Virus record (IMG/VR): IMGVR_UViG_3300032083_001576
Coordinates: 1 to 64,000 of that record
Origin: a virus
DNA: 64,000 nucleotides
Direction: 5' to 3' (one strand)
Shown here: in pieces, positions 49,296 to 57,791 of the stretch
Layout: each line of letters opens with the position of its first letter
How positions within the stretch are numbered: the stretch's first letter is position 1
Position numbers and translations under genes: made by a program
The notes under the pieces: generated by a model
Seen by the model: only the letters and a program-made list of their open reading frames with translations
Databases searched by the model: none
What the model was told of the DNA's origin: nothing

Positions 49296-50871
49296 TTTGA
49301 TTTATCCCATAAAATGTTGTACCTAATCTTGGAGCTCTGTCGTGAATCACTTGGTATCCAATCGTTGCATTAACGTGTCTTGGAACTCTTTTACCAACTG
49401 CTGTTTCATACGTTGATGAATTGTCAACTGCGTAAGATATAGATTTTATATATCCTAATTGTTCTTTATTTTGTTTTCCAAACAATTCACCCATTCTTAA
49501 TTTTGTTAATGGTGGTTTCATTCTATTACCATATCCATCTTCACCCTCATTTATGTATTCAGGATAACACAATGAAGTTAATCTATCCATTTTTTTATAA
49601 ATCATTTCCAATTCATCAGGTGTTTGTGCGACTAATTTTAATGTCATTGAAATTTCTCTTTCAGCTCTTTCATAAGTCCAAACAGGTTCACTTCTTCCAA
49701 TGTAATTATGTGGAGCATAAGATGGTGAAATGTTTTCTGTTAATCCTTCAATGTATGCTCTGAAAAATATATAAGTATTGTCTCTTAAATCTTTGAAGTA
49801 AAATGGCATTCCATTTTCTATGGATTCAACATTAGTTGATACTGGGATGTCACTTACCACTCCATTTTCATCCAATGGTACTGTAAATGAACCTTGAGGG
49901 TCTAATTCAACTCCTTGAATCATATCCGCTAAAGTCATTTTATCACCTGATTTTACTATTGGATTTCTAGTCTTAAGCCCACCAGCTATTGGAAAATTAG
50001 TTCCAACATCAACAATCGCCTCTTGTCTATTAAAAAATGATAAATTTATATTTGGAAGTGAACCTAAATTATCAGGATATTGAGATTCAAAATCACCCAA
50101 TAGATTTGGAAACAACGTATCTTTTCTTATTTTAAAATTAGGTGTTGTTCCAGTTAATCTTGCTGCAGCTGCACCTATACTTGATAAAGGATTGTAAAAT
50201 GGAGCATGCCTTTGTGGAGATTTTCCGATAGCATAATTATTACCAGAATCATCAGTCAATGGATATTCACTTTTTGAAATTAAACCTAATAAATTTTGTC
50301 TAGCAACGAATTGAAGACCTGCAGGTGATGATGTAAATTTACCTAATCTAATCGCATCAGTTATGCCTCTGATTATTGGAACTTCTCGACTACCCGCGTT
50401 TTGAATCACACTACCAATTTTACTTACGATATAAGGTTCACCAGCACCTAATCCTAAAAATGGACTTCTACTAAAACTAAATAAATTCGCATCTTTATTA
50501 CTACTTCTAATATCTAATTTATCTCTGTTAACATTAGGGTAAGATATTGGAACTATTCCTTTGTGTCCTGGTTCATCAAGTGGTGTGTGGTCTGAATTAT
50601 AAAGTTTGTCCCAACTTAAACCATCAAGAAAAGATTTACCACCAGTTATACCTTGTGGGTCAAATGGTAAATTCAAAGGTGTGAATGGTAATTGATTATT
50701 TCCAACAGCTGTTGAGAAATCTGTTGGATTTGTTGCAATGAATCTTGTTGGTTGAGGTGGTGAATCAAACAATTGTGTCCCATTTCTACTAATGATTATA
50801 TTTGATGAAAAATCATCAATACTATCAGTCAAATCATCTTCAAATACACTTTTTAAATTCTCTAAACCCAT
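49288..50871 (-). CDS. Tail/baseplate structural protein (527 aa)
   Basis: Low-complexity proline-rich start (FDSPPQPTRFIATNPT) followed by SPAGLQFVARQNLLGLI, a 'GLxFxxxQxxL' segment common in phage tail proteins. YIFFRAYIEGLTENISPSYAPHNYIGRSEPVWTYERAEREISMT is a beta-sandwich pattern repeated in large T4-like tail and baseplate proteins. No enzyme motif. It adjoins the tape measure. Exact position in the tail is not determined. Confidence 0.65.
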   Translation of the reverse strand: MGLENLKSVFEDDLTDSIDDFSSNIIISRNGTQLFDSPPQPTRFIATNPTDFSTAVGNNQLPFTPLNLPFDPQGITGGKSFLDGLSWDKLYNSDHTPLDEPGHKGIVPISYPNVNRDKLDIRSSNKDANLFSFSRSPFLGLGAGEPYIVSKIGSVIQNAGSREVPIIRGITDAIRLGKFTSSPAGLQFVARQNLLGLISKSEYPLTDDSGNNYAIGKSPQRHAPFYNPLSSIGAAAARLTGTTPNFKIRKDTLFPNLLGDFESQYPDNLGSLPNINLSFFNRQEAIVDVGTNFPIAGGLKTRNPIVKSGDKMTLADMIQGVELDPQGSFTVPLDENGVVSDIPVSTNVESIENGMPFYFKDLRDNTYIFFRAYIEGLTENISPSYAPHNYIGRSEPVWTYERAEREISMTLKLVAQTPDELEMIYKKMDRLTSLCYPEYINEGEDGYGNRMKPPLTKLRMGELFGKQNKEQLGYIKSISYAVDNSSTYETAVGKRVPRHVNATIGYQVIHDRAPRLGTTFYGINQNG

Positions 50872-52637
50872 TATGCCATTCCCTCAACTGCATCTGCAAA
50901 TCTTGTAGCTTGACTATCCACTTTACTACCCACTTCTGCTAATGCTCTTTCATTTGATTTAGAAGCTCTAATGGTTTCTTCAACAAGTGGTTTAATCGCA
51001 TCTGAAATAAATTCACCCATCTTTTCAATTGGCATAATCGCTTCTTGTGGATGAACATTAACTAATCCCTCTTGTGTTGTGATACCACCTTCTTGTGCTG
51101 AAGGTATACTAGAATACAATCCAGCGATAGCTACTCCAGCAAGTGCAGTACCTATAGTAGCACCGATTGGATTTAATGCGTAAGCTGCTGCTATCTGTGC
51201 ACCTGCAATGGTTAAAGACCTACCAGCCATAGCACCAAGTCCTAAGACTAAAGCAGGTATTAATAATTTTGACTCAGCTAAGAATCCAGTGAAGTTCGCA
51301 ACTCCTCTAACTATTGTATTTAATGTTGGGCCTACTTGTTCTGCTAATTGCATTCCAATCATTTTAAAATCTGCTAATAATTGTGCTGTTCCTGTAATGG
51401 TTTCTTCTGGTATTTCATTCTCTGCAGTTAATCTATTGATTTCACCTTGTAAAGTTAATTGTTCCCCTTGTCTTGAAACTAATTTTTGTATACTGGCTAC
51501 ATCCATACCCAAAGCTGATGCCAATGCGTCTCTTTGTATTCTATTTAATTTATTAAATTCTGCCTCTGTTCCAACTTGTTTTACTAATTCTTCTTGTAAT
51601 CCCTCTATATCATTTGCTAATGATAATTCCCTAGCTCTTTGTAAATTAACATCTCTACCTAAAAGTATTGAAGCCTCTATTTCAGCATTTAATGAATCTT
51701 GGAAACTTAATAATTTATCTGCCGTTTTAGCTACATCACCTAAATTTATTCCAAGTTTTCTCGCTTGAACTGCTGCTCTTAATAAATTCTCACCACCATC
51801 TTTTGAAAATCTTGCAAATACTTCTGTGTCAGCTGCTATATCGGATAAAACTTTATCAGGTGCAACATCGTTTGCAATCGCTAGTTGTCTAGCTCCTAAT
51901 AATAAATTTTCAGCTTGGTCACCAGTTAATCCTTGTGTTTGTGTAAATAATCCAACTAACTTACTAGCTTCATCGGTTGACATACCAGTTGAAGCTGTTA
52001 TTCTACCTACATTTCTAACTAATTTACTTGACTCTTCCACACTTAAACCAAAACTATTAGCTATATTTGAAACAGTTGTTTGTGCGTCTTTACTTGATAA
52101 ACCTAATTGTATAAATTCTTGATTTGCACCAGCTAATTCATCTCTGAATTTAGTAACACCAATACCACCAAATTGTTCAGCTATTGTTTCTTGTTGTGAA
52201 TTAAAAACACCTAATAATGCTATGGCTGCTGTTAATGGATTCGCTACAAATCCTTTGATTGAAGCACCCACCCCACCAAATGTTGAATCTAATAATGTAG
52301 CATTTGCTATTGCACCTGCGATTAAGTCGTTAACTTGAGTTTGATAACCTATCTCTTTTATTTTATTCTTGACAATATCTTGTTCAACTTTATAAATATC
52401 TGCTACAGAATCGTGCTCTATTTCCAATAATCTATTTACTTCTGAGGTTAAATCAACTTGTATATCGGTTAACTTATTTACATCACCTTCAGCATTTTTA
52501 ATATCCGTTAATTGTTTAAGTCTATTTTCAGTAGTAGAGTCTAAAACTTTTCCTAGTTGAATTTGTTTTTCTTGAAGTTTTAGAGTGTCCTCAATTCGTT
52601 GATTCAATTGTTCTTGAAGTTGTTTTTTAGTTGGCAT
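50871..52637 (-). CDS. Tail tape measure protein
   Basis: 588 aa, almost exactly the length of T4 gp29 (590), so the tail should have similar length. The N-terminal 120 residues are coiled coil (QLNQRIEDTLKLQEKQIQLG, then VNKLTDIQVDLTSEVNRLLE). The middle is Ala-rich helical repeats (TGMSTDEASKLVGLFTQTQ, LLGARQLAIANDVAPDKVLSDIA). A hydrophobic region near residues 440-500 (LLIPALVLGLGAMAG, ALAGVAIAGLY) suits the pore-forming or membrane-insertion role. It follows the chaperone genes, as in other phages. Confidence 0.87.
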   Translation of the reverse strand: MPTKKQLQEQLNQRIEDTLKLQEKQIQLGKVLDSTTENRLKQLTDIKNAEGDVNKLTDIQVDLTSEVNRLLEIEHDSVADIYKVEQDIVKNKIKEIGYQTQVNDLIAGAIANATLLDSTFGGVGASIKGFVANPLTAAIALLGVFNSQQETIAEQFGGIGVTKFRDELAGANQEFIQLGLSSKDAQTTVSNIANSFGLSVEESSKLVRNVGRITASTGMSTDEASKLVGLFTQTQGLTGDQAENLLLGARQLAIANDVAPDKVLSDIAADTEVFARFSKDGGENLLRAAVQARKLGINLGDVAKTADKLLSFQDSLNAEIEASILLGRDVNLQRARELSLANDIEGLQEELVKQVGTEAEFNKLNRIQRDALASALGMDVASIQKLVSRQGEQLTLQGEINRLTAENEIPEETITGTAQLLADFKMIGMQLAEQVGPTLNTIVRGVANFTGFLAESKLLIPALVLGLGAMAGRSLTIAGAQIAAAYALNPIGATIGTALAGVAIAGLYSSIPSAQEGGITTQEGLVNVHPQEAIMPIEKMGEFISDAIKPLVEETIRASKSNERALAEVGSKVDSQATRFADAVEGMA

Positions 52638-52646
52638 TTTTATTCT

Positions 52647-52904
52647 CTATTTTATAAAATCACTTAATTTGTATTTACTAAGTTTCACTTTTTTTCCTAA
52701 ACCAAACTTTTTTCTATATGCATTTATTCCATCTTCTATATCTTGAACACCTCTGTTTAAATCTTTAAATCCAGACATTATTTTTTTGTCTTTTCTGAGT
52801 AGTTTTTCTGCTTTGGAAGGAAATCCTAATAATCTAGCTAATTTACTAAAGAAGTTTTCAGCTAAGATGTTTTCATTATTCATATATGATTTTTTCTTTG
52901 ACAC
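52647..52904 (-). CDS. Hypothetical virion-region protein, GTG start (85 aa)
   Basis: AGGAG lies six bases before GTG 52904; the ATG in the same ribosome-binding region belongs to another frame and stops at once. A later ATG at residue 8 is possible but lacks a site. Content: NNENILAENFFSKLARLLGF, then a basic helix and SGFKDLNRGVQDIEDGINAY. The 'NILAENxxR' start occurs in several T4-like structural proteins. A late-type motif is 29 bases upstream. Confidence 0.6.
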   Translation of the reverse strand: MSKKKSYMNNENILAENFFSKLARLLGFPSKAEKLLRKDKKIMSGFKDLNRGVQDIEDGINAYRKKFGLGKKVKLSKYKLSDFIK

Positions 52905-52932
52905 ATTATTCTCCTATTTAGATGTATCTATT

Positions 52933-52945
52933 CATATATAAATAT
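52933..52945 (-). promoter_or_regulatory. Late-type promoter motif
   Basis: ATATTTATATATGAA on the minus strand, 29 bases before the GTG start of the 85-aa gene and just downstream of the chaperone frame. Confidence 0.6.
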
Positions 52946-52960
52946 CAAATTTGTTAAAAA

Positions 52961-53200
52961 TTATCTTTTAAATCTTGGATTGATTGATGGTTTTGATACC
53001 TTTGACCTTTGATTAGCTTTTTTGATTTGTTCATTTTCTTTTGTACGAGTATCTGATAATTGTTTATAATAAAAATTCCTTAAATATACAGGCATATTAT
53101 ATACATCGGAATGAATAAATCCCTTACCATAATACATTAATTGAAAAATTTGCTCGTGAAGTTTTGGTTTATCTTGAGGCGTCAGGCCAAAAAAACCCAA
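52961..53200 (-). CDS. Second tail-chaperone frame, probably made by frameshift (GT-like, 79 codons)
   Basis: The frame opens after a stop at 53206-53204 and overlaps the end of the upstream chaperone gene in the +1 frame. It has no ATG until codon 22; the first possible start is TTG at 53200 without a good ribosome binding site. Its first residues (GFFGLTPQDKPKLHEQ) mirror the upstream frame (VGFFWPDAS) because both read the same T7 run. The rest is QLMYYGKGFIHSDVYNMPVYL and a basic tail. Position between a G-like chaperone and the tape measure is exactly that of gpT in lambda. It would be expressed as a fusion. Confidence 0.72.
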   Translation of the reverse strand: MGFFGLTPQDKPKLHEQIFQLMYYGKGFIHSDVYNMPVYLRNFYYKQLSDTRTKENEQIKKANQRSKVSKPSINPRFKR

Positions 53201-53915
53201 CCGTCATAGGTATATCAACCTTGACGGACTCCCCTTCTATTTCTATTTCTTGAGATAATTCAATATCAGGTGTTACCTCTCTGATTTCACTTCTTAAATG
53301 CATTGAATCTCTTGCGAGTAAATTTTGAACAAAGTTATTTATTGTAGCTTGTGAATCATCACCATCAACTGATATAATGGTGTGTCTTAACCTTGTAGTT
53401 AATTCAGGTTTTACCTCAGCATTAATTTTTTCTGAAGCTTTTAATTCTTCATTTATTAAAATTTCCTCTTTACCAGTTAATAACTTAAATGTTACTTTTT
53501 TCTTTGATATTGGTAAAGTAACTTCAAATTTATTCTCTGTAATTTCATTAGGTACTTTTTTAAATGGACAATCCGCTAAATTAAAAGTTTTGTTTATTTT
53601 TTTACCTGTTGGAGTTGTTACCTCACAAGTGTATTCTGGACCATAGGCCAAAACTCTAGCCGCTACCATTACAGCATTTTTGTCACCTAATATTAAATCA
53701 TCTGATTTAACACCAGGTGTTAAAATTAAAGAATCCATTAATCTATCAATCACCACACCTTTTTTAATTAAATTCTGTGATGTTAGAATATCCTCTTCTT
53801 TAGCCGTCATATATTTAATTTCTATTTTTCCATTAGAACAAGGATGTTCTTTTGGATATAACTTACCTTCACTTGGTAAATCAATCATTTCACTTGGGAA
53901 TTTGTTCTCTGACAT
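53169..53915 (-). CDS. T4-type baseplate/tail-assembly chaperone protein (PF12322-like)
   Basis: 248 aa. PSEMIDLPSEGKLYP, IEIKYMTAKEEDILTSQNLI and LLARDSMHLRSEIREVTPDIEL are diagnostic of the family annotated as T4 base-plate protein in T4-like phages, which shares its genome position with tail chaperones. It is predicted to act in tail-tube and tape-measure assembly rather than to remain in the virion. The frame ends MTVGFFWPDASR; a T7 run just before could move ribosomes to the next frame. A gp26/gp51 assignment is possible but not proven. Confidence 0.8.
   Translation of the reverse strand: MSENKFPSEMIDLPSEGKLYPKEHPCSNGKIEIKYMTAKEEDILTSQNLIKKGVVIDRLMDSLILTPGVKSDDLILGDKNAVMVAARVLAYGPEYTCEVTTPTGKKINKTFNLADCPFKKVPNEITENKFEVTLPISKKKVTFKLLTGKEEILINEELKASEKINAEVKPELTTRLRHTIISVDGDDSQATINNFVQNLLARDSMHLRSEIREVTPDIELSQEIEIEGESVKVDIPMTVGFFWPDASR
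53189..53198 (-). other. T7 slippery run, candidate +1/-2 frameshift site
   Basis: The minus strand reads GGG TTT TTT TGG in the chaperone frame; a one-base forward or two-base backward slip on TTT lets the tRNA re-pair perfectly and enters the downstream frame (GGC CTG ACG CCT). This is the only region where the two frames are both open. Confidence 0.6.
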
Positions 53916-53916
53916 T

Positions 53917-54396
53917 TTATACCTCCAATGCTCTTCTGAACCAACCTAACCAAAATTTCTCTTGATTTGGTTTATCTATAACTATGTTTGCAAATCTTAA
54001 AACTCTGTATGCTCTTACTCTATCTAATGATATTTTTTGTATAGCATTCAATGTAGCTGGTCCTAAACCACCATCTACTTCAATTTTGTTTCTGTTTTTA
54101 GAATTAGCAGCTTGTTGTAAAACCTTAACAGCTCCTCTTCTACCAAAATTAACACACATATCAAAATAAATATGTCTTAATTGTGGGGGAACATCATCAC
54201 ACTTACCTCGTCTCCAATAGTCTGTATGATATATTTTTTTAGCTTGTTCTTTGGTAAGATTTTTAATGTCCACATCAGGATACCATCTTTTAGCGATTCC
54301 ATATTTGGTTTCACCACCAGCATCATCAGGGTCATTCACATAACCACCTTCGTGTTCTAAAACTATTTCTATTATTTCGTCAAATGTTGTTTTCAT
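53917..54396 (-). CDS. GH108-type lysozyme (N-acetylmuramidase)
   Basis: 159 aa. EIVLEHEGGYVNDPDDAGGETKYGI is the GH108 start with catalytic Glu in EHEGGY, and residues about 70-150 form the peptidoglycan-binding part (VDGGLGPATLNAIQK). No signal peptide is visible, so it needs a holin, or it acts as a virion lysozyme because it is encoded between tail tube and chaperones. It cuts the glycan backbone of peptidoglycan. The late-type motif sits directly beside its ribosome binding site. Confidence 0.88.
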   Translation of the reverse strand: MKTTFDEIIEIVLEHEGGYVNDPDDAGGETKYGIAKRWYPDVDIKNLTKEQAKKIYHTDYWRRGKCDDVPPQLRHIYFDMCVNFGRRGAVKVLQQAANSKNRNKIEVDGGLGPATLNAIQKISLDRVRAYRVLRFANIVIDKPNQEKFWLGWFRRALEV

Positions 54397-54407
54397 AATA
54401 ACATCTC

Positions 54408-54420
54408 CATATATAAATAT
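54408..54420 (-). promoter_or_regulatory. Late-type promoter motif adjoining the lysozyme RBS
   Basis: ATATTTATATATG ends in the first G of GGAG, the ribosome binding site, only 12 bases from the ATG. If this is a promoter the transcript must start at or just before GGAG, giving a nearly leaderless mRNA. Confidence 0.55.
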
Positions 54421-54432
54421 ATATAAAATAAA

Positions 54433-54462
54433 AAAACCCTCGATTTTTATTTCAAGGGTTTT
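54433..54462 (-). terminator. Rho-independent terminator after the tail tube gene
   Basis: AAAACCCT (54433-54440) pairs with AGGGTTTT (54455-54462); the intervening loop is about 14 bases. On the minus strand the stem is followed by a T-run. It lies just after the tube stop (54487) and before the lysozyme. Confidence 0.78.
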
Positions 54463-54486
54463 CTCATATATTAGTTTAAGTATTTA

Positions 54487-54975
54487 TTAGAATTTAAGGA
54501 TTGCGTAATCATATCTTAATGTTAATGATATTTCAACAGGGTCTGATGAGTCAAATGCTAAGTCACCAAAGTTAGCTGATTGAATATACGCACCTTTTAG
54601 TTCCCATTCTTCAACCACAGCACCTACTGGGTCTAAAAGGTTAAATGTAATATCTTTTTTATAGAAATCAGAATATCCATCTCTACCAGTAACTGATTCG
54701 TGGTGTAATCTTACCCATTCAATCACTTGTTGAGCAGCTGATGGAACAACTGGGTCATATAACATAATTTCTAAAGGTTGCCATCTTGACTTACCTTTAA
54801 CGTATCTTGTTACGTTCATATGCTCTAATACTACTTCATCTGATTCAATTGATGGTCTATTCATTGACTTAATCAAATAAGCGTTGATACCATCGATTTG
54901 CATAATAAATCTATTTTTGAGCTTTGGCTCAAAGGGTGTAAACATAATATCTTGTGGTTCTAATAATTCGGCCAT
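54487..54975 (-). CDS. 19: Tail tube protein (gp19-like)
   Basis: 162 aa, T4 gp19 is 163. FEPKLKNRFIMQIDGINAYLIKS begins the beta barrel, and VKGKSRWQPLEIMLYDPVVPS and DPVGAVVEEWELKGAYIQS follow the family pattern. Hexameric rings stack to form the DNA channel. The gene is followed by a terminator, so it can be produced in large amounts separately from the lysozyme. A late-type motif lies 37 bases before the start. Confidence 0.92.
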   Translation of the reverse strand: MAELLEPQDIMFTPFEPKLKNRFIMQIDGINAYLIKSMNRPSIESDEVVLEHMNVTRYVKGKSRWQPLEIMLYDPVVPSAAQQVIEWVRLHHESVTGRDGYSDFYKKDITFNLLDPVGAVVEEWELKGAYIQSANFGDLAFDSSDPVEISLTLRYDYAILKF

Positions 54976-55011
54976 TTAATTTCTCCTATTAAATACTTAA
55001 ACCTTTACTTT

Positions 55012-55024
55012 CATATATAAATAT
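55012..55024 (-). promoter_or_regulatory. Late-type promoter motif upstream of the tube gene
   Basis: ATATTTATATATGAAAG on the minus strand, 37 bases before the tube start and after the sheath terminator. Confidence 0.62.
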
Positions 55025-55038
55025 TAAAATTTATAAAA

Positions 55039-55070
55039 AAAAGGGATTTATATTTAAATAAATCCCTTTT
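55039..55070 (-). terminator. Rho-independent terminator after the sheath gene
   Basis: AAAAGGGATTTAT (55039-55051) pairs perfectly with ATAAATCCCTTTT (55058-55070), loop of six bases, followed by Ts on the minus strand. It follows the sheath stop (55092). Confidence 0.85.
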
Positions 55071-55091
55071 CTTTTAGTTATTTATTAACTA

Positions 55092-57347
55092 TTACTCTGG
55101 AAAAGAAGCACCAGTTGGTTGTATTGTAAAGTCTAATACAATAAACTCAGCAGTTCTTGTAGGTTGTAAGAATAATTGTCCGACTAATTGATTTCTATCA
55201 ATTGTATCAGGTGTATTATTCGTTTCATCCATCACTACTCTGAATGCACTCAATCCACTTTGTGATTGAACTTGTTCTAAGAATGGATTAACAATTCCTA
55301 AGAATCTTCTTCGTGTTGCCGATGTATTTTGTTCAAATACAAGGAATCTTGAAGAAGAAGCTATGAACTTCTTAACTCTGATTAATAATCGTCTTACATT
55401 GATTCTATCCAACGCACTTGCTTTTTTCTGTAATGTTTTTTGTCCAAACACCGTTACCCCTTGTCCAGGGAATGTTGCGATTGGATTAATATTACTATCA
55501 TATAAATCATCACGATTACCTTGAGTTAGTTTTCTCTCAGCTTGAATAGCAGTTGTAATTCCACCACGATTCAATCCAGCAGGAGCGAACCACGGGTGTG
55601 CAACTCTATCATTGAATGCGTAAACACCACCTAATACTACTGATGGTGGCACCCATCTTTGAGTTCCAGCAACTTGTGAATCAGGTACTTTAACCCATGG
55701 CCAATACATAGCTGCGAAGTTTGAATCTCTAGCTTCACCTCTTGTAGTAGCTGCTGTTAATGTTGAAGCATAAGGAACCGGGTCAATAATTGCAAAACAA
55801 TCACCTCTTGATTCACATACATCAATAGCTTTAGCCGTAATAGAAGAATGTAAAGAGTCTATAATACCTGGCATTAAGATTAAATTAATATCAAATTCAT
55901 CTTGGTTTGCAAGTAAGTCAAGAGCTTCTTCATATGCATTTTTACCATCATCTGCTACAGTTGGGTCAAATCCTTGTGAATTTTGTGCTACGATGTTTTC
56001 ATAAAATACTGCTCTAGGAGCCCGAGTAGAATCACCATTAAAATGTCCTAAAGCGTTAAATCCACTATGTCCATCTGAAGCACCAGTGAATCCACCATTT
56101 AGTGAACCACTACCAACTTGAGGTAATGATTGAGATATATGACCACCATTTACAGGTATGTCACTTACATTCCCATTCTCATCTAAATAATCAATTGTAG
56201 GTGTACTAACACTTTTAACTCTTACAAATCTTGAAGCGTTTGCAAATGAACCAGTTAATTGTAAGTATTTTGTACTTCCCTCTGTTTTAACTTGTTGTTT
56301 TTGGTCTCCAATAACTTTTGAAATAAAGTTAGGTGAATTAGGGTCTAATGTTATATTATTAAATGATTCAAGTATTTGTTTTCTTTTAACATTATCATTA
56401 CCAGCCCTAATTGTTAAATTAAAAGTACCTTTTTTATCATTTTTAGAAACAACTTCATATCTAACATTATGTTTTGAACCACTAACTAAAACATTATTTA
56501 CTCTAGCAGTTGCATTACCATTATTCATTATTGTACCATCAGCTAATGTTTCTAATGTGAAACAAGTTGTAGTAGTTCCAGCAGAAACAGTACCACCAGT
56601 AATGTTAAATGAACCACCTTTACCTGCTACACCACCACCAACTCCAGAACCTGCCGGAGCAGTTGTAAATGAACTTGGAGCACCAGCAGAAGCTGTTAGG
56701 AATGTAGTATTATTTGCAGCTGTTCCTGCTAATGAAGCCGTAAGTGCTAATTGCCCATTTGATTGTGAAACTGCTGTCACATTTAATCCTGAAACAGCGT
56801 TAATCTCAGTTACAAGATTGGTTATATGTGCTCCTCTCGTAGCACCATTGACAAAGAATCTGATTGAATCATCAGATGAATCTCCACCACCATCACCAGA
56901 AGCTATGAATTTAAATTCACTACTTCCTTGTGTTATTTTATAAACTTCTCCAATACCTGTTTTAAATGTAGTTGCAGATACAGAACCAGTAGCTTTATTG
57001 ACACCAGATGTTACGCTTGAATTTGTAGTAACAACATCAGCGGTAGCTGGTCCAAAACCTTGTGAACCATCTGCCATTATTCTAACAACAGTTAGTGTGT
57101 CTGAATTTTTTAAATATTCTTCAGCTGCATGTGAGGTTAAGAATTGGACTGAATCCGAACCCGTTCTAAACGTATCTCCAAATTTCGCTTGGAAATCAGA
57201 AAATGATGTTACAACGGTTGGGATTCCTGCAGGACCTTTAAGTGTTGGTCCAATGAGTGCAGCTCCAATATCAGCCACAGCAGCCGGTAAAAACGTCTGG
57301 TCTATTTCATTCGTAAATACACCGGGACTTATAATTTTTTCGGCCAT
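55092..57347 (-). CDS. 18: Contractile tail sheath protein (gp18-like)
   Basis: 751 aa, longer than T4 gp18 (659). The N-terminal SPGVFTNEIDQTF and the C-terminal segment PWFAPAGLNRGGITTA, GQGVTVFGQKTLQ, RINVRRLLIRVKKFI, and FILDFTIQPTG-like ending (VLDFTIQPTGASFPE) are the sheath core. The extra length lies in the middle, residues about 90-330, which are Gly/Ser/Thr/Ala-rich and resemble surface-exposed protruding domains. It contracts around the tube on infection. Confidence 0.95.
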   Translation of the reverse strand: MAEKIISPGVFTNEIDQTFLPAAVADIGAALIGPTLKGPAGIPTVVTSFSDFQAKFGDTFRTGSDSVQFLTSHAAEEYLKNSDTLTVVRIMADGSQGFGPATADVVTTNSSVTSGVNKATGSVSATTFKTGIGEVYKITQGSSEFKFIASGDGGGDSSDDSIRFFVNGATRGAHITNLVTEINAVSGLNVTAVSQSNGQLALTASLAGTAANNTTFLTASAGAPSSFTTAPAGSGVGGGVAGKGGSFNITGGTVSAGTTTTCFTLETLADGTIMNNGNATARVNNVLVSGSKHNVRYEVVSKNDKKGTFNLTIRAGNDNVKRKQILESFNNITLDPNSPNFISKVIGDQKQQVKTEGSTKYLQLTGSFANASRFVRVKSVSTPTIDYLDENGNVSDIPVNGGHISQSLPQVGSGSLNGGFTGASDGHSGFNALGHFNGDSTRAPRAVFYENIVAQNSQGFDPTVADDGKNAYEEALDLLANQDEFDINLILMPGIIDSLHSSITAKAIDVCESRGDCFAIIDPVPYASTLTAATTRGEARDSNFAAMYWPWVKVPDSQVAGTQRWVPPSVVLGGVYAFNDRVAHPWFAPAGLNRGGITTAIQAERKLTQGNRDDLYDSNINPIATFPGQGVTVFGQKTLQKKASALDRINVRRLLIRVKKFIASSSRFLVFEQNTSATRRRFLGIVNPFLEQVQSQSGLSAFRVVMDETNNTPDTIDRNQLVGQLFLQPTRTAEFIVLDFTIQPTGASFPE

Positions 57348-57416
57348 TGAATTTCTCCTAAGTTAACTTTTTTAATTTTTTGAGGTAAATACTATCTTTT
57401 GCGCATTAGTATTATT

Positions 57417-57429
57417 CATATATAAATAT
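57417..57429 (-). promoter_or_regulatory. Late-type promoter motif upstream of the sheath gene
   Basis: ATATTTATATATGAATAATAC on the minus strand, 70 bases before the sheath start. Confidence 0.62.
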
Positions 57430-57466
57430 ACGACTTAATCCCCAAACGATAATTTTTTTTTGATTA

Positions 57467-57730
57467 TTAAGATTTATTTTCAACTGGTGTAAACACACCT
57501 GTTTCAGAGTTTAATGAACCCTCACCATATTTTTCAGTGATTGCTTCAAGAAATTTCTTTTCTTCTTCTTGAATTGATTTTAAAGAGTTTTCTAAGTCAA
57601 TTTCTTGTTCATCTAATCTGATTTGAGCCATTTTTAATTGTCCGAATTGATTTTGAACATTGGCATAGTTTTGTTGTATACCTTGAACTTGACTCATTTC
57701 TTCTTCTGTGAACTTTACTTCTTCTGGCAT
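57467..57730 (-). CDS. Small coiled-coil protein (87 aa)
   Basis: I start at ATG 57730 (MPEEVKFTEEEM); the longer frame from 57742 uses the ATG inside the GGAGG ribosome binding site. The middle (QIRLDEQEIDLENSLKSIQEEEKKF) is a coiled coil. It resembles small coiled-coil proteins encoded near the sheath in T4-like marine phages. Function unknown. It has its own late-type motif 25 bases upstream. Confidence 0.65.
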   Translation of the reverse strand: MPEEVKFTEEEMSQVQGIQQNYANVQNQFGQLKMAQIRLDEQEIDLENSLKSIQEEEKKFLEAITEKYGEGSLNSETGVFTPVENKS

Positions 57731-57754
57731 TATAACCTCCATTAATTAATGTTT

Positions 57755-57767
57755 CATATATAAATAT
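57755..57767 (-). promoter_or_regulatory. Late-type promoter motif
   Basis: ATATTTATATATGAAAC on the minus strand, 25 bases before the small coiled-coil gene. Confidence 0.58.
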
Positions 57768-57791
57768 ATATAAATTTTCAAAACGAGTGAT

